Source of the DNA: Burkholderiaceae bacterium
GTDB taxonomy: Bacteria; Pseudomonadota; Gammaproteobacteria; Burkholderiales; Burkholderiaceae_D
Direction of reading: 5' to 3'
DNA length: 64,000 nucleotides
Assembly (NCBI GenBank): GCA_030158675.1
Contig: JAOASL010000031.1
Span: forward strand, 62,918-126,917
A program made the position numbers and the translations under genes. The notes beneath the pieces are model-generated. The model ran no database searches. It was not told the origin of the DNA and worked only from the letters and a program-made list of their open reading frames with translations. Below are positions 1 through 10,644 of the stretch, piece by piece (position 1 is the stretch's first letter; each line of letters opens with the position of its first letter).

Positions 1-1414
1 CCGACATGCCGTCACGGCGCAGCGCATCGACGAGTTCGCGGTTCTGCTCGGCGACGACGAAAGGAATGTTCGCTTCGCTCAGCGCCTGTCCGATCCATCT
101 GCCAACCCGACCATAACCAACCAGCACGACCTGGCCGCTCAAGCTCTGGCGGTCAGTCGATACCGGCAACTGCGCGAGCGGATCATCGCGCGCCTCGAGT
201 CGGCGCGCGAACGCAGAGTACTCAAGTATCCACCGTCGCGCAGGCTCCATCGCCACGAAGATTGCCGAGTTGAGCGCAATCGAGATAAGCGCCCCGGCAA
301 GCACCAGGCTTTGCCCCTCCTGCGGCATCAAATGCAGTGAAACGCCCAGCCCGGCAAGAATGAACGAAAACTCGCCGATCTGCGCCAGACTCGCGCCAAC
401 AGTGAGGGCCGTATTCAGCGGGTAGCGGAATAAGAGCACCAATGCGATGGCGGCGATGGTCTTGCCTACTACGATGATGGCGACCACGACCAGCAGCTTG
501 AGTGGCTCATTCCAGATCACCGCCGGGTCGAACAGCATGCCGACCGAAACAAAGAACAGCACCGCAAACGCATCGCGCAGCGGTAGCGATTCGTCTGCCG
601 CACGGTGGCTGAATTCCGATTCCCTGAGCATCATCCCGGCGAAGAATGCGCCGAGCGCGAAGGACACGTCGAACAAGGTCGCCGCACCGAATGCGACGCC
701 AACCGCCACTGCTACAACACTGAGCGTGAACAGCTCTTGTGAACCGGTGCGCGCAACCCACCAGAGCAGCTTCGGCAACAGACGGCGCCCTACCACCAAC
801 ATGAACACAATGAAGCCAGCCACCTTGGCCAGGGTAATGCCGACGGCCTTCCACAAGCGCGCGTCAGCCGCCGCATCGCCGTCGGCGGACAGCATGCCGG
901 ACAGTGCCGGCAACAGCACTAGTACCAATACCATCACGAGGTCTTCGACCACCAGCCAACCCACTGCGATCTGTCCATTAATGGACTTCAACTGCCCGCG
1001 CGCCTCCAGCGCGCGCAGCAACACCACGGTGCTCGCGACTGACAGGCAAAGACCGAATACCAGCGCCCCGCCAAGATCCCAGCCCCAGAACTTTGCCGTC
1101 ACCAGACCCAGCAGGGTGGCCGCGGCGATTTGCACGATCGCGCCTGGAATGGCGATGCGACGGACCGCTATCAGGTCATTCAGCGAAAAATGCAGGCCCA
1201 CGCCAAACATCAGCAGCATCACGCCAATTTCCGCCAGCTGTCCGGCCAGGCTGACGTCGGCGACAAAACCCGGCGTTGTCGGGCTGATGACGATACCCGC
1301 CAGCAGATAACCGACCAGCGGCGGCATGCGCAGATGAATTGCTATAAAACCGAACACCATCGCCAGTCCGAAACCGGCGGCGATCAGGGCGATCAGACTG
1401 ACGTCATGGGGCAT
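1..1414 (-). CDS. ybaL: YbaL-type cation:proton antiporter, C-terminus cut by window edge
   Basis: This is an inner-membrane CPA2 family monovalent cation/proton antiporter. The start at 1414 gives [16 protein letters not shown], followed by about 12 hydrophobic segments and the conserved stretches [20 protein letters not shown] and [11 protein letters not shown], which match E. coli YbaL closely. After the membrane domain a Rossmann-like TrkA-N domain begins ([14 protein letters not shown]) and runs off the left edge, so the ligand-binding C-terminus is missing. A bidirectional terminator lies between it and gltD, so it appears to be its own unit. The cation and gating ligand cannot be read from sequence. 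A second CPA2 antiporter is at 14.5-16.5 kb but differs in its membrane domain sequence. Confidence 0.9.
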   Translation of the reverse strand, partial: MPHDVSLIALIAAGFGLAMVFGFIAIHLRMPPLVGYLLAGIVISPTTPGFVADVSLAGQLAEIGVMLLMFGVGLHFSLNDLIAVRRIAIPGAIVQIAAATLLGLVTAKFWGWDLGGALVFGLCLSVASTVVLLRALEARGQLKSINGQIAVGWLVVEDLVMVLVLVLLPALSGMLSADGDAAADARLWKAVGITLAKVAGFIVFMLVVGRRLLPKLLWWVARTGSQELFTLSVVAVAVGVAFGAATLFDVSFALGAFFAGMMLRESEFSHRAADESLPLRDAFAVLFFVSVGMLFDPAVIWNEPLKLLVVVAIIVVGKTIAAIALVLLFRYPLNTALTVGASLAQIGEFSFILAGLGVSLHLMPQEGQSLVLAGALISIALNSAIFVAMEPARRWILEYSAFARRLEARDDPLAQLPVSTDRQSLSGQVVLVGYGRVGRWIGQALSEANIPFVVAEQNRELVDALRRDGMS

Positions 1415-1556
1415 GCATGTTCCTGTCGAAGGCAAAGAGATGGACGCATACAGCGGCCAATGCAGTCAGTTCCGGCACAACATGCGATGCCGGCCTTCCG
1501 CTTCAGCGGACATTGTACGGTCGATACCATTTCCGAACCGGTGCCGGTCCGCCAAT

Positions 1557-1588
1557 GCAAAAGGCCCGGTATTGCCCGGGCCTTTTGC
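1557..1588. terminator. Bidirectional intrinsic terminator after gltD
   Basis: A perfect 13-bp inverted repeat (GCAAAAGGCCCGG, loop TATTGC, then its complement) lies 21 bp beyond the gltD stop. The A and T runs inside the arms make it usable on either strand. It would end the gltBD transcript and separate it from the antiporter gene. Confidence 0.8.
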
Positions 1589-1608
1589 ACCATACCTTGC
1601 TATGCCTG

Positions 1609-3072
1609 TCAGCGCGGCAGTACCGACGAACCCATCAGGAATTCATCGACAGCGCGCGCGCACTGGCGGCCTTCGCGGATAGCCCACACCACCAGCGACT
1701 GGCCACGACGCATGTCGCCTGCAGCGAACACTTTCGGCGCCGAGGTCTGATAGCAACCGTCACCGTCAGTGCTTGCTTTCGCGTTGCCGCGGGCATCCTT
1801 GCTGACGCCGAAAGCATCCAGCACAGACGCCACCGGCGACACAAAGCCCATCGCCAGCAGCACGAGGTCAGCCTTCATCTCGAATTCGGAATTCGGCACT
1901 TCGACCATTTTGCCGTCCTTCCATTCGACGCGAGCGGCGATCAGCTTTTCGACCTTGCCGTTCTTGCCCTCGAGGCGCTTGGTCGCCACCGCCCAGTCGC
2001 GCTCGCAGCCCTCTTCATGCGACGACGAAGTGCGCAGCTTGGTCGGCCAGTACGGCCACACCATCGGCTTGTTTTCGTGCTCCGGCGGCATCGGCATCAG
2101 TTCGAACTGCGCGACCGATGCGGCACCATGGCGGTTCGACGTGCCGACGCAGTCGGAACCGGTGTCACCGCCCCCGATCACGACCACGTGCTTGCCGGTG
2201 GCCATGATCTGGTCCTTCAGTTTGTCGCCCGCATTCACACGGTTCTGCTGCGGCAGGAACTCCATGGCGAAATGTACGCCGTCGAGTTCGCGGCCCGGCA
2301 CCGGCAGGTCACGCGCTTGCTCAGCGCCGCCGGTGATGACGACGGCATCGAACTCCTTTTGCAGCTGCTCTGGCGATACGGTTTCCTTCGCGAGATTCAT
2401 GATGTCTTTCGGGAATTCCTTGCCGACCAGCGCACTGGTGCGGAAAGTCACGCCTTCGGCTTTCATCTGCTCGACGCGGCGATCGATGTGCGACTTTTCC
2501 ATCTTGAAGTCAGGGATGCCATAGCGCAGCAGGCCGCCGACACGATCATTTTTCTCGAACACGGTCACATCGTGGCCGACCCGCGCGAGCTGCTGCGCCG
2601 CCGCCAAGCCCGCCGGGCCACCGCCAACGACCGCGACCTTCTTGCCGGTCTTTGCTGCAGCCGGCTGCGGCACGACCCAGCCGTTTTCCCAGCCCTTGTC
2701 GATGATGAAATGCTCGATCGACTTGATACCCACCGCATCGCTGTTGATGCCGAGCGTACACGCCGCCTCGCAGGGCGCCGGGCAGATGCGGCCGGTGAAT
2801 TCCGGGAAGTTGTTGGTCGAGTGCAGAACGTCGAGCGCCTCGCGGTAGTTGCCGTTGTAAACAAGATCATTCCAATCCGGGATGATGTTGTTCACGGGGC
2901 AGCCGCTGTTGCAGAACGGGATGCCGCAATCCATGCAACGCGCACCCTGCGCCTTCGCATCCGCATCGGACAGGTGCAGCACAAATTCCTTGTAGTGCTT
3001 CAAGCGCGAACCCGGAGCTTCGCTCGCCTCCTGCAGGCGCTGGTATTCCAGAAAACCGGTGACTTTACCCAT
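1609..3072 (-). CDS. gltD: Glutamate synthase (NADPH) small subunit
   Basis: The beta subunit of GOGAT takes electrons from NADPH through FAD and passes them to the large subunit, which makes glutamate from glutamine and 2-oxoglutarate. The 487-residue protein has the N-terminal cysteine clusters expected for two 4Fe-4S centres (C46, C49, C54, C58 and C97, C101, C105). It then has an FAD-binding GGGPAG motif near 150-155 and a second dinucleotide motif GGGDTG near 300-305. Length is normal for the family. It follows gltB on the same strand after a 17-bp gap, so the two are surely one operon. Confidence 0.97.
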   Translation of the reverse strand: MGKVTGFLEYQRLQEASEAPGSRLKHYKEFVLHLSDADAKAQGARCMDCGIPFCNSGCPVNNIIPDWNDLVYNGNYREALDVLHSTNNFPEFTGRICPAPCEAACTLGINSDAVGIKSIEHFIIDKGWENGWVVPQPAAAKTGKKVAVVGGGPAGLAAAQQLARVGHDVTVFEKNDRVGGLLRYGIPDFKMEKSHIDRRVEQMKAEGVTFRTSALVGKEFPKDIMNLAKETVSPEQLQKEFDAVVITGGAEQARDLPVPGRELDGVHFAMEFLPQQNRVNAGDKLKDQIMATGKHVVVIGGGDTGSDCVGTSNRHGAASVAQFELMPMPPEHENKPMVWPYWPTKLRTSSSHEEGCERDWAVATKRLEGKNGKVEKLIAARVEWKDGKMVEVPNSEFEMKADLVLLAMGFVSPVASVLDAFGVSKDARGNAKASTDGDGCYQTSAPKVFAAGDMRRGQSLVVWAIREGRQCARAVDEFLMGSSVLPR

Positions 3073-3089
3073 GTTGTTCTCTTCTCTGC

Positions 3090-6000
3090 TTAAGCTGTGA
3101 CTTTGGCCTTGGCCTGGGCTGCGGCATTCATCTCGCCCAGCGCGCGCTTGTACTCGGTCGGAAAGACCTTGATGAACTTGCTGCGTGCGTTGCTCCAGTC
3201 ATCGAGCAGCGTGCGTGCGCGCGTGCTGCCGGTATGCTTGAAGTGACGCTCGATCAGGCCCTTCAGAATCGCCTCGTCGGTCTGGCGTTCGCCGCCGCGG
3301 GTCAGGCTGTGCCAACCGGACTTCGCAACCGTCGCTTCCTGCTCGGCGGCGGTCAGTACCGGCTCGAGCGCGACCATCGCCATATTGCATTTTTTCGCGA
3401 ACAATCCGTCTTCGTCGTACACGTAGGCAATACCACCCGACATACCGGCAGCGAAGTTGCGGCCGGTACTGCCCAGCACGACCACGGTACCGCCGGTCAT
3501 GTATTCGCAACCATGGTCGCCAGTACCTTCGACCACGGCGACCGCGCCGGAGTTACGCACCGCGAAACGCTCACCACCGACGCCATTGAAAAAGGCTTCG
3601 CCGGCGATCGCGCCGTACAGTACCGTGTTGCCGATGATGATGTTGTCGACCGCACGGCCGCGGAATTCGGTGTTCGGGCGCACGATGATACGGCCGCCCG
3701 ACAGGCCTTTGCCAACATAGTCATTACCCTCGCCCACCAGGTCGAAGGTGACTCCGTGCGCCAGGAAGGCGCCGAACGACTGACCTGCAGTGCCCTGCAG
3801 CTGAATATGGATGGTGTCATCCGGCAGGCCCTCGTGGCCGTATTTCTTGGCCACTTGGCCCGACAGCATCGCGCCGGCAGTACGGTTCAGGTTCTTGATC
3901 GGCGAGATGAACGACACCTTCTCGCCACGCTCGATCGCTGCCTTCGCCTGCGCGATCAGCTTGTGGTCGAGCGCTTTCTCAAGACCGTGGTCTTGGGTCG
4001 CGACATGGTAGCGAGCCTCGTCGCCGGTCTGCGGAATGTAGAAAATCTTGCTGAAGTCCAGACCTTTCGCCTTCCAGTGGCTGAGCGCCTTCGACTTGTC
4101 AAGCAGATCGGCGCGGCCGATCAATTCGTCGAAAGTGCGGATACCCAGCTGCGCCATGATCTGACGCGCCTCTTCGGCGACGAAGAAGAAGTAGTTCACC
4201 ACGTGCTCAGGCTTGCCCTGGAATTTCGCACGCAACACCGGGTCTTGTGTGGCCACGCCAACCGGGCAGGTGTTCAAGTGACACTTGCGCATCATGATGC
4301 AGCCTTCGACGACCAGCGGTGCGGTCGCGAAGCCGAACTCATCGGCGCCGAGCAGCGCGCCGATCACGACGTCTCGGCCGGTCTTGATCTGGCCGTCGGT
4401 CTGCACGCGGATGCGGCCGCGCAGGCCGTTCAGTACCAGTGTCTGCTGGGTCTCGGCCAGACCGAGTTCCCATGGCGAGCCGGCATGCTTAATCGACGAC
4501 AGCGGCGACGCGCCGGTGCCACCGTCGTGACCGGCGATCACCACGTGGTCGGCCTTTGCCTTCGCCACGCCGGCCGCGACCGTGCCAACACCCACTTCGG
4601 ACACCAGCTTGACCGAGATGTCAGCTTTCGGGTTGACATTCTTCAGGTCGTGGATCAGCTGCGCGAGATCCTCGATTGAGTAGATATCATGGTGCGGCGG
4701 CGGCGAGATCAGGCCGACGCCCGGCACCGAGAAGCGCAGCTTGGCGATGTAATCGGAAACCTTGTGTCCAGGCAGCTGGCCACCCTCACCGGGCTTCGCG
4801 CCTTGCGCCATCTTGATCTGGATCTGGTCGGCCGAGGTCAGGTACTCGGTCGTGACGCCAAAGCGGCCCGACGCAACCTGCTTGATCTTCGAGCGCAGCG
4901 AATCGCCCGGCAGCAGCTCGATATCTTTTTCAACACGATCCTGACCGATGATGGACGCTAGCGTGTCCCCCTTCTTGATCGGGATGCCACGCATCTCGCT
5001 GCGATAGCGCGCTTCGTCCTCGCCACCTTCGCCGGTGTTGGATTTTCCGCCGATGCGGTTCATGGCAATGGCCAGCGTCGAGTGCGCCTCGGTCGAGATC
5101 GAGCCGAGCGACATGGCGCCGGTCGCGAAACGCTTGACGATGTCCTTAGCCGACTCCACCTCGTCGATCGGGATCGCTTTGGCCGGGTCGATCCTGAATT
5201 CGAACAGACCGCGCAAGGTCATGTGGCGCTTCGACTGGTCGTTGATGATCTGCGCGTATTCTTTGTACGTACTGAAGTTGTTCGAACGGGTCGAATGCTG
5301 CAGCTTGGCGATCGCATCCGGCGTCCACATGTGGTCTTCACCACGCACACGGAATGCATATTCGCCGCCGGCGTCGAGCGCATTCGCCAGCACCGGATCG
5401 GTGCCATAGGCCAGCTTGTGCAGGCGCAGCGCTTCTTCCGCCACTTCGAACACACCGATGCCTTCGACATTCGACGCTGTGCCTTTGAAATACTTGTCGA
5501 TCAACGGCTTGTTCAAGCCGATCGCTTCAAAGATCTGTGCACCGCAGTACGACATATAAGTCGAGATGCCCATCTTCGAAAAGACTTTCATCAGGCCCTT
5601 GCCGACGGCCTTCTGGAAGTTGTAGATCGCCTTCTCGGCGGACAGGTCGCCCGGCAGGCCCTTGGCCATCTCGGCCAGGGTGTCCATCGCAAGGTAAGGA
5701 TGGATCGCTTCGGCGCCATAGCCGGCCAGCAGCGCGAAGTGATGCGTCTCGCGCGCCGATCCGGTCTCGACGACCAGGCCGGTGGAGGTACGCAGGCCCT
5801 TGCTGACCAGATGCTGGTGGATCGCGGAGGTGGCCAGCAGCGCCGGGATGGCGACATGCTCCTTGTCGATGTTGCGGTCCGATACGATCAGGATGTTGTG
5901 GCCCGAATTGACGGCATCGACAGCCTGCGCGCACAGCGATGCAAGACGCGCTTCGACGCCTTCCTTGCCCCACGAGGCCGGATAGCAGATATCGAGCTCA

Positions 6001-7766
6001 TACGAGCGGAACTTGCCGCCGGTGTGCGCGCTGATATCTCGCAGACGGGTGATGTCCTTGTAATCGAGGATCGGCTGAGCCACCTCGAGACGCATCGGCG
6101 GGTTGATGTTGTTGGTGTCGAGCAGGTTAGGCTTCGGTCCGATGAAGGACACCAGCGACATCACCATCGCTTCGCGGATTGGGTCAATCGGCGGGTTGGT
6201 GACCTGCGCGAACAACTGCTTAAAATAGTTGTACAGCGGCTTGTTCTTGTTCGACATGACCGCCAGCGGCGAGTCATTGCCCATCGAACCGTTCGCTTCC
6301 TCGCCGGCGACGGCCATCGGCGCCATCAGAAATTTCAGGTCTTCCTGCGTGTAGCCGAACGCTTGCTGGCGATCCAGCAGCGTGGTCTTGTCGGCGCGTT
6401 TTTCTGCGTCGACCTTCAGGTCGTCGAGCTTGATGCGAACCGATTCAATCCATTGTTTATATGGCTTGGCGCTCGCGTAAGTGTCCTTGAGCTCTTTGTC
6501 GTCGATGATGCGGCCGGCGTCGAGGTCGATCAGGAACATCTTGCCCGGCTGCAGACGCCACTTTTGCACGATCTTCGAGTCCGGGATCGGCAGTACGCCG
6601 GATTCGGAGGCCATCACGACGAGGTCATCATCGGTCACGAGGTAGCGCGCCGGACGCAGACCGTTACGGTCAAGCGTGCCACCGATGTGGCGACCGTCGG
6701 TGAACGCCATTGCAGCAGGGCCGTCCCACGGCTCCATCATTGCGGCGTGATATTCGTAGAAGGCGCGGCGGCTTTCGTCCATCAGCGTGTGGTTTTCCCA
6801 CGCTTCCGGAATCATCATCATCATTGCCTGTGCGATCGGATAGCCGGCCATGACCAGCAGCTCGAGCGCATTGTCATAGCAGGCGGTGTCGGACTGACCT
6901 TCATAAATCAGCGGGAACAACTTCTTCAGGTCGTCACCGAGCACGGCGGATTTCATCACGCCTTCGCGCGCGCGCATCCAGTTGAAATTGCCCTTGACGG
7001 TGTTGATTTCGCCATTGTGCGCGAGCAGCCGGTACGGGTGCGCGAGCGGCCACTCGGGGAACGTATTGGTCGAAAACCGCTGGTGCACCAGCGCGAGCGC
7101 GGAAATGCAGCGCGGATCCTGCAGGTCTTTGTAGTAGACGCCGACCTGGTCAGCCAGCAGCAGCCCCTTGTAGACGATCGTGCGGGCCGACATCGACGGC
7201 ACGAAAAACTCTTTGCCATGCAGCAGGTTCAACGCTTGAATCGCATGGCCGGACGATTTGCGGATAACGTACAGTTTGCGCTCGAGCGCATCGGTGACCA
7301 TCACATCCCGACCGCGACCGATGAATATCTGGCGAATTACCGGCTCTTTTTCACGCACGGTCGGCGACATCGGCATGTCGCGGTCGATCGGCACATCGCG
7401 CCAACCCAGCACGACCTGACCTTCGGCATGCACTGACCGCTCGATCTCCTGTTCGCAGGCAATGCGCGATGCGTGCTCTTTCGGCAGGAACACCATGCCC
7501 ACGCCATATTCTCCCGGCGGCGGCAGTGCGACGCCTTGCTTTGCCATTGCTTCGCGGTAGTACTGGTCGGGGATCTGGATCAGGATACCCGCGCCGTCGC
7601 CCATCAGCGGATCGGCGCCGACGGCACCGCGATGGTCCAGGTTCTTCAGGATGAGCAGACCCTGCTCGACGATCGAATGACTTTTCTGGCCCTTGATATG
7701 GGCGATGAAACCGACGCCGCAAGCGTCATGTTCGTTTTGAGGATCGTAAAGGCCTTGCGCTTGCAT
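3090..7766 (-). CDS. gltB: Glutamate synthase large subunit
   Basis: The alpha subunit of GOGAT hydrolyses glutamine at an N-terminal amidotransferase domain and channels ammonia to the FMN site, where 2-oxoglutarate becomes glutamate. I chose the ATG at 7766 rather than the upstream one at 7784: it is preceded by GGAG at good spacing and gives [20 protein letters not shown], where C16 is the expected N-terminal nucleophile after propeptide removal. The chain then holds the central domain, the FMN synthase domain with the 3Fe-4S motif [15 protein letters not shown], and the C-terminal glycine-rich beta-helix domain. About 1558 residues is normal. gltD follows directly. Confidence 0.96.
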   Translation of the reverse strand: MQAQGLYDPQNEHDACGVGFIAHIKGQKSHSIVEQGLLILKNLDHRGAVGADPLMGDGAGILIQIPDQYYREAMAKQGVALPPPGEYGVGMVFLPKEHASRIACEQEIERSVHAEGQVVLGWRDVPIDRDMPMSPTVREKEPVIRQIFIGRGRDVMVTDALERKLYVIRKSSGHAIQALNLLHGKEFFVPSMSARTIVYKGLLLADQVGVYYKDLQDPRCISALALVHQRFSTNTFPEWPLAHPYRLLAHNGEINTVKGNFNWMRAREGVMKSAVLGDDLKKLFPLIYEGQSDTACYDNALELLVMAGYPIAQAMMMMIPEAWENHTLMDESRRAFYEYHAAMMEPWDGPAAMAFTDGRHIGGTLDRNGLRPARYLVTDDDLVVMASESGVLPIPDSKIVQKWRLQPGKMFLIDLDAGRIIDDKELKDTYASAKPYKQWIESVRIKLDDLKVDAEKRADKTTLLDRQQAFGYTQEDLKFLMAPMAVAGEEANGSMGNDSPLAVMSNKNKPLYNYFKQLFAQVTNPPIDPIREAMVMSLVSFIGPKPNLLDTNNINPPMRLEVAQPILDYKDITRLRDISAHTGGKFRSYELDICYPASWGKEGVEARLASLCAQAVDAVNSGHNILIVSDRNIDKEHVAIPALLATSAIHQHLVSKGLRTSTGLVVETGSARETHHFALLAGYGAEAIHPYLAMDTLAEMAKGLPGDLSAEKAIYNFQKAVGKGLMKVFSKMGISTYMSYCGAQIFEAIGLNKPLIDKYFKGTASNVEGIGVFEVAEEALRLHKLAYGTDPVLANALDAGGEYAFRVRGEDHMWTPDAIAKLQHSTRSNNFSTYKEYAQIINDQSKRHMTLRGLFEFRIDPAKAIPIDEVESAKDIVKRFATGAMSLGSISTEAHSTLAIAMNRIGGKSNTGEGGEDEARYRSEMRGIPIKKGDTLASIIGQDRVEKDIELLPGDSLRSKIKQVASGRFGVTTEYLTSADQIQIKMAQGAKPGEGGQLPGHKVSDYIAKLRFSVPGVGLISPPPHHDIYSIEDLAQLIHDLKNVNPKADISVKLVSEVGVGTVAAGVAKAKADHVVIAGHDGGTGASPLSSIKHAGSPWELGLAETQQTLVLNGLRGRIRVQTDGQIKTGRDVVIGALLGADEFGFATAPLVVEGCIMMRKCHLNTCPVGVATQDPVLRAKFQGKPEHVVNYFFFVAEEARQIMAQLGIRTFDELIGRADLLDKSKALSHWKAKGLDFSKIFYIPQTGDEARYHVATQDHGLEKALDHKLIAQAKAAIERGEKVSFISPIKNLNRTAGAMLSGQVAKKYGHEGLPDDTIHIQLQGTAGQSFGAFLAHGVTFDLVGEGNDYVGKGLSGGRIIVRPNTEFRGRAVDNIIIGNTVLYGAIAGEAFFNGVGGERFAVRNSGAVAVVEGTGDHGCEYMTGGTVVVLGSTGRNFAAGMSGGIAYVYDEDGLFAKKCNMAMVALEPVLTAAEQEATVAKSGWHSLTRGGERQTDEAILKGLIERHFKHTGSTRARTLLDDWSNARSKFIKVFPTEYKRALGEMNAAAQAKAKVTA

Positions 7767-7798
7767 TGCGGTACTCCAGAACATTCGAAGAACCGAAG

Positions 7799-7827
7799 AG
7801 GATAGTGCAATGCAATAGGGACTTCAA
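7799..7827 (-). promoter_or_regulatory. Candidate sigma-70 promoter of gltBD
   Basis: Read on the minus strand there is a TTGAAG -35 box (7822-7827), 17 bp, and a TATCCT -10 box (7799-7804), about 33 bp ahead of the gltB ATG. Each box matches consensus at four of six positions. The -35 box sits directly beside an AT-rich repeat that may belong to a RAYT-related element. Confidence 0.4.
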
Positions 7828-7829
7828 CG

Positions 7830-7898
7830 AAAATAAATAGGGTCAGTACCCAAATTTCCTTCGCGTCAATCTGGTGCAAAATAAATTAGGGACAGATT
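7830..7898. repeat. Imperfect direct repeat, possibly RAYT-associated
   Basis: Two copies of an AT-rich motif lie in the gltB upstream region: AAAATAAATAGGGTCAG from 7830 and AAAATAAATTAGGGACAG from 7878. They differ by one inserted base and one substitution. Motifs of the type AAATTAGGGACAG or GGGTCAG commonly accompany REP-associated tyrosine transposase genes; that link is recollection, not a search. A RAYT-like gene ends 52 bp away. Confidence 0.45.
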
Positions 7899-7923
7899 GA
7901 GGTTTGCTCAAATACAATGGCTT

Positions 7924-7948
7924 GGAAGGCAGCGATTAGCTGCCTTCC
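7924..7948 (-). terminator. Hairpin just after the RAYT-like gene
   Basis: A perfect 10-bp stem (GGAAGGCAGC / GCTGCCTTCC) with loop GATTA begins 2 bp beyond the stop of the RAYT-like gene. No T run follows on the minus strand, so it may be a weak terminator, an mRNA end stabiliser, or a relic of a REP-like hairpin. Confidence 0.45.
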
Positions 7949-7950
7949 TG

Positions 7951-8709
7951 CTATTTCTCATCGACATTTTCTTTATGAAGGCCCGCCTCAGCCGGCCGGC
8001 CGTGTTCCGGCTCTGCGGCTGGCGACACCTTCGGCGGCCGTCCGCGACGCGCCGGCTGCAGACGGCGCTCAGTCAGCCTCGCCAACGACGCCTTAAAAGC
8101 CGAGGACCCGAGCGCCCAGCCACGGCAGGTGGCCAGATCGATCGCATCGGCGAGTTTACGTTCAGGCACATGGGTACAAAACTGTTGATAGGCCATTTCG
8201 CGATCGAACGGGGTATTGCCCAACTTCCAATACGCCGCATGATCGGTCAGCCAAGCCTGCTTGCGCTGACCAAGGTGGTGCGCATAACTGGACCATCGGT
8301 AGGACCCCATGTCGGCAGCCAGGCCGGCCTTGACCGGCTGATATTCGAGCAGGCGGATGCAATCCATGAAGTAGGCATCGGCATCGATGACCGTCGTCCG
8401 ATACCGCCCCTCCCACAGACTGCCGCTGCGACGATGGCGGACATTGAAATAAGGCACGTAATGCCGGCCGACCGATTGCATCATCTTGCCCAGACCGACC
8501 TCGTCCGATGGCGTGACGAGCAGCTGCACTCGATTCGGCAGCAGCACATAACCGTGGATGGCTATCCGGTACTGCCTTGCCGCATCGCGCAGCCAGTCGA
8601 GGAATTGCTGGCAGTCGGCATCATCGATGAACACCGACTGCTCGTTGTTACCGCGCGCAATGACGTGGTGCAGATGATTGGCAACGACCAGACGGGGCAA
8701 CCGGGCCAT
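7951..8709 (-). CDS. RAYT-like Y1_Tnp protein with HUH motif lost
   Basis: The 252-residue protein has the overall pattern of REP-associated tyrosine transposases: an HHVIARGNN start (14-22), an IHGYVLLPN core strand (51-59), LWEGRY (99-103), a helix with Y113, and WSSY (139-142). A C-terminal part with GWALGS and basic PARRGRPPK (219-227) could bind DNA. The two catalytic histidines of the family's NHVHLL motif are absent: the sequence reads NRVQLL with R60 and Q62. Nicking and rejoining of DNA should therefore be impossible, although the frame is intact. It starts 29 bp after the ssb stop and is probably co-transcribed with ssb. I recall similar HUH-less relatives in other Burkholderiales, which would mean domestication rather than decay; this was not checked. 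Confidence 0.85.
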   Translation of the reverse strand: MARLPRLVVANHLHHVIARGNNEQSVFIDDADCQQFLDWLRDAARQYRIAIHGYVLLPNRVQLLVTPSDEVGLGKMMQSVGRHYVPYFNVRHRRSGSLWEGRYRTTVIDADAYFMDCIRLLEYQPVKAGLAADMGSYRWSSYAHHLGQRKQAWLTDHAAYWKLGNTPFDREMAYQQFCTHVPERKLADAIDLATCRGWALGSSAFKASLARLTERRLQPARRGRPPKVSPAAEPEHGRPAEAGLHKENVDEK

Positions 8710-8738
8710 GCCTGCACCTGGGCGGGTAGAAAGTCAGC

Positions 8739-9221
8739 TCAGAAAGGAATGTCGTCGTCTTCGATGTTGATGTTCGAAGGCTGACGTGCAGGCGCACTAC
8801 GCGCAGGGGCGGCTTGTGCCGGCGCGCGCGCCGGCGCGCTGTCGTAGCCGCCGTCGTCCATCTGAGCAGCACCGCCGCCCATGCCCTGACGGCTGCCAAG
8901 CATTTGCATCGTGTCGGCGACGATCTCGGTCGAATACTTTTCGACGCCATCCTTGTCCGTGTATTTGCGGGTGCGCAGCTTGCCCTCAATGTAGACCTGC
9001 GAACCTTTTTTCAGGTACTGACCGGCGATCTCGGCCAGCTTGCCGAAAAAGGAGATGCGATGCCATTCGGTCGCTTCCTTCTGCTCGCCGGAGGCTTTGT
9101 CCTTCCACTTGTCGGTGGTCGCAACCGTAATATTGGTCAGCGCATCGCCACTCGGCATGTAGCGAGTCTCGGGATCCCGCCCGAGGTTGCCGACGACGAT
9201 GACCTTGTTGACGGATGCCAT
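8739..9221 (-). CDS. ssb: Single-stranded DNA-binding protein
   Basis: SSB coats single-stranded DNA in replication, recombination and repair and recruits partners through its C-terminal tip. The 160-residue protein starts [20 protein letters not shown], typical of the OB fold (about 1-110). It continues with an Ala/Pro/Gly-rich linker and ends in the acidic DDDIPF tip. It lies between an MFS gene and the RAYT-like gene on the same strand, and close to uvrA, a common arrangement in beta- and gammaproteobacteria. No LexA-type box was found upstream. Confidence 0.97.
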   Translation of the reverse strand: MASVNKVIVVGNLGRDPETRYMPSGDALTNITVATTDKWKDKASGEQKEATEWHRISFFGKLAEIAGQYLKKGSQVYIEGKLRTRKYTDKDGVEKYSTEIVADTMQMLGSRQGMGGGAAQMDDGGYDSAPARAPAQAAPARSAPARQPSNINIEDDDIPF

Positions 9222-9261
9222 ACATATCTCCCGAATGGAAAGCTGAAAGAAGAAAGAAAAA

Positions 9262-10488
9262 TCAGGTAGGAACGGCCGTGCGCTTTGCGCGACGCGGCAG
9301 GTTCTTCATGGAAGCGGCAATTATAAGCCAGGCCACTGTCAGCAGACAGCCGGCCGTGAACACCGCCGGCCCGCCGAAACGTTGAGCCAGCCAGCCGCCA
9401 CCGGCACCACCGGCAAACAGACCGACGGCCTGCATCGTGTTGTACACGCCGAGCGCCGCGCCACGCGAACCGTCCGGCGCCAGCCGGGATACTAGCGAAG
9501 GCTGGCTCGCCTCGAGGATATTGAATGCGACGAAGAACGCCAGCAGTAGCATCACGACCAGTCCGAACGACAGTTGCGTCTGCACGATTGCCACGCGCAG
9601 GCCGAATTCGACCGTGAGCAGCAGCGCAATTGCCGACACGAACACCAGCTTCATCCGGCCGGCCTTCTCGCCGACAAAAATTGGCGGCAGCATCAGCACG
9701 AAGGACGCCAGTACCACCGGGAGATAAAGCTTCCAGTGCTCATTCAAAGGCAGTCCGCCGGCATTCACCAGCACATTCGGCAGAACGACGAACATCGACA
9801 TCTGGATCGCATGCAGCGCAAACACGCCGAAATTCATCCGCATCAGCTCGGGATCGCGCATCACCTGCCGGAAGGACGCGCGTTCGGGTGAGCGCGGCGG
9901 CGCTGGCGGCACGATGAACAGCACGACGCCGATAGCCGCCACCGCCAGCGCGGCCACCAGCAGGAACATGCCACTCATGCCGACCGATGCGTACAGCAGC
10001 GGAGCGATTACCAGCGATGCCGCATAAGTCAGCCCGATCGACGCGCCGACCAGTGCCATCGCCTTGGTACGATGCTCATCCCGGGTCGAATCGGCGATCA
10101 AAGCCGTCACTGCGGCCGAGACTGCGCCGGCGCCCTGTACCGCGCGGCCGATGATGACCCAGATGACATGCGTATCAATAGCGGCAATCAGCGAACCGAT
10201 AATGAAAAGCAGCAGTCCGATCACAATAATCGGCTTGCGCCCGAAACGGTCGGATGCCATGCCAAACGGAATTTGCCCAAAGGCCTGCGTCAGGCCATAC
10301 ATGCCCAGCGCCAGACCTACCAGCGTCGCATTGTCGCCGCCGGGCAGCGATTTTGCATGCACGGCGAACACCGGCAGGATGAGAAAAAGCCCCAGCATGC
10401 GCAGACCGAAGATCGATGCGAGCGATGCGCTCGCTCGGATTTCGGTGGTGGTCATGCGGCTTGAAGAGGCGTCCTGGCGAGATGACAT
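9262..10488 (-). CDS. MFS transporter, drug-exporter type
   Basis: This is a 12-segment major facilitator of about 400 residues. The cytoplasmic loop signature [11 protein letters not shown] (motif A) follows the second membrane segment, and the N-terminal half resembles the YajR/drug:H+ antiporter group. The substrate is unknown. The start at 10488 gives a short polar N-terminus; an ATG 11 codons later (10455) is equally plausible because the first hydrophobic segment begins near residue 24. It runs toward ssb with a 40-bp gap and is divergent from uvrA. Confidence 0.85.
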   Translation of the reverse strand: MSSRQDASSSRMTTTEIRASASLASIFGLRMLGLFLILPVFAVHAKSLPGGDNATLVGLALGMYGLTQAFGQIPFGMASDRFGRKPIIVIGLLLFIIGSLIAAIDTHVIWVIIGRAVQGAGAVSAAVTALIADSTRDEHRTKAMALVGASIGLTYAASLVIAPLLYASVGMSGMFLLVAALAVAAIGVVLFIVPPAPPRSPERASFRQVMRDPELMRMNFGVFALHAIQMSMFVVLPNVLVNAGGLPLNEHWKLYLPVVLASFVLMLPPIFVGEKAGRMKLVFVSAIALLLTVEFGLRVAIVQTQLSFGLVVMLLLAFFVAFNILEASQPSLVSRLAPDGSRGAALGVYNTMQAVGLFAGGAGGGWLAQRFGGPAVFTAGCLLTVAWLIIAASMKNLPRRAKRTAVPT

Positions 10489-10506
10489 GGCGGAATCATG
10501 CGGCTG

Positions 10507-10527
10507 GGCGCACCGCGAAGGTGCGCC
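10507..10527. other. Short GC-rich inverted repeat in the MFS-uvrA spacer
   Basis: GGCGCACC, loop GCGAA, GGTGCGCC forms an 8-bp perfect stem 19 bp upstream of the MFS start. It could be an operator for the divergent pair or an RNA hairpin in the MFS leader. No T run follows on either side. Confidence 0.4.
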
Positions 10528-10644
10528 GGGAATCGGGATCTAACTAGCTTCGAAAACCCGCTATAGTAACAGGTTGACCCGCACCCACCGATACGGAAGT
10601 TTTGCAAAAAAGCATGACTTCAAATCTCACCAAATACTGGCCAC

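Noticed and set aside
447..1310. 287-codon plus-strand frame opposite the YbaL gene
   Set aside because: The minus strand encodes the conserved antiporter over the whole length; the frame has a Ser/Thr/Arg-rich, non-protein-like composition.
1417..3093. Long plus-strand open frame (558 codons) opposite gltD
   Set aside because: It is the antisense shadow of a clear GltD with conserved cofactor motifs; the composition is Arg/His/Ala-rich and no domain is recognisable.
5082..7436. 784-codon plus-strand open frame opposite gltB
   Set aside because: Antisense to a complete, conserved gltB; a codon-bias artefact of GC-rich coding DNA, as is the 481-codon frame at 3234-4679.
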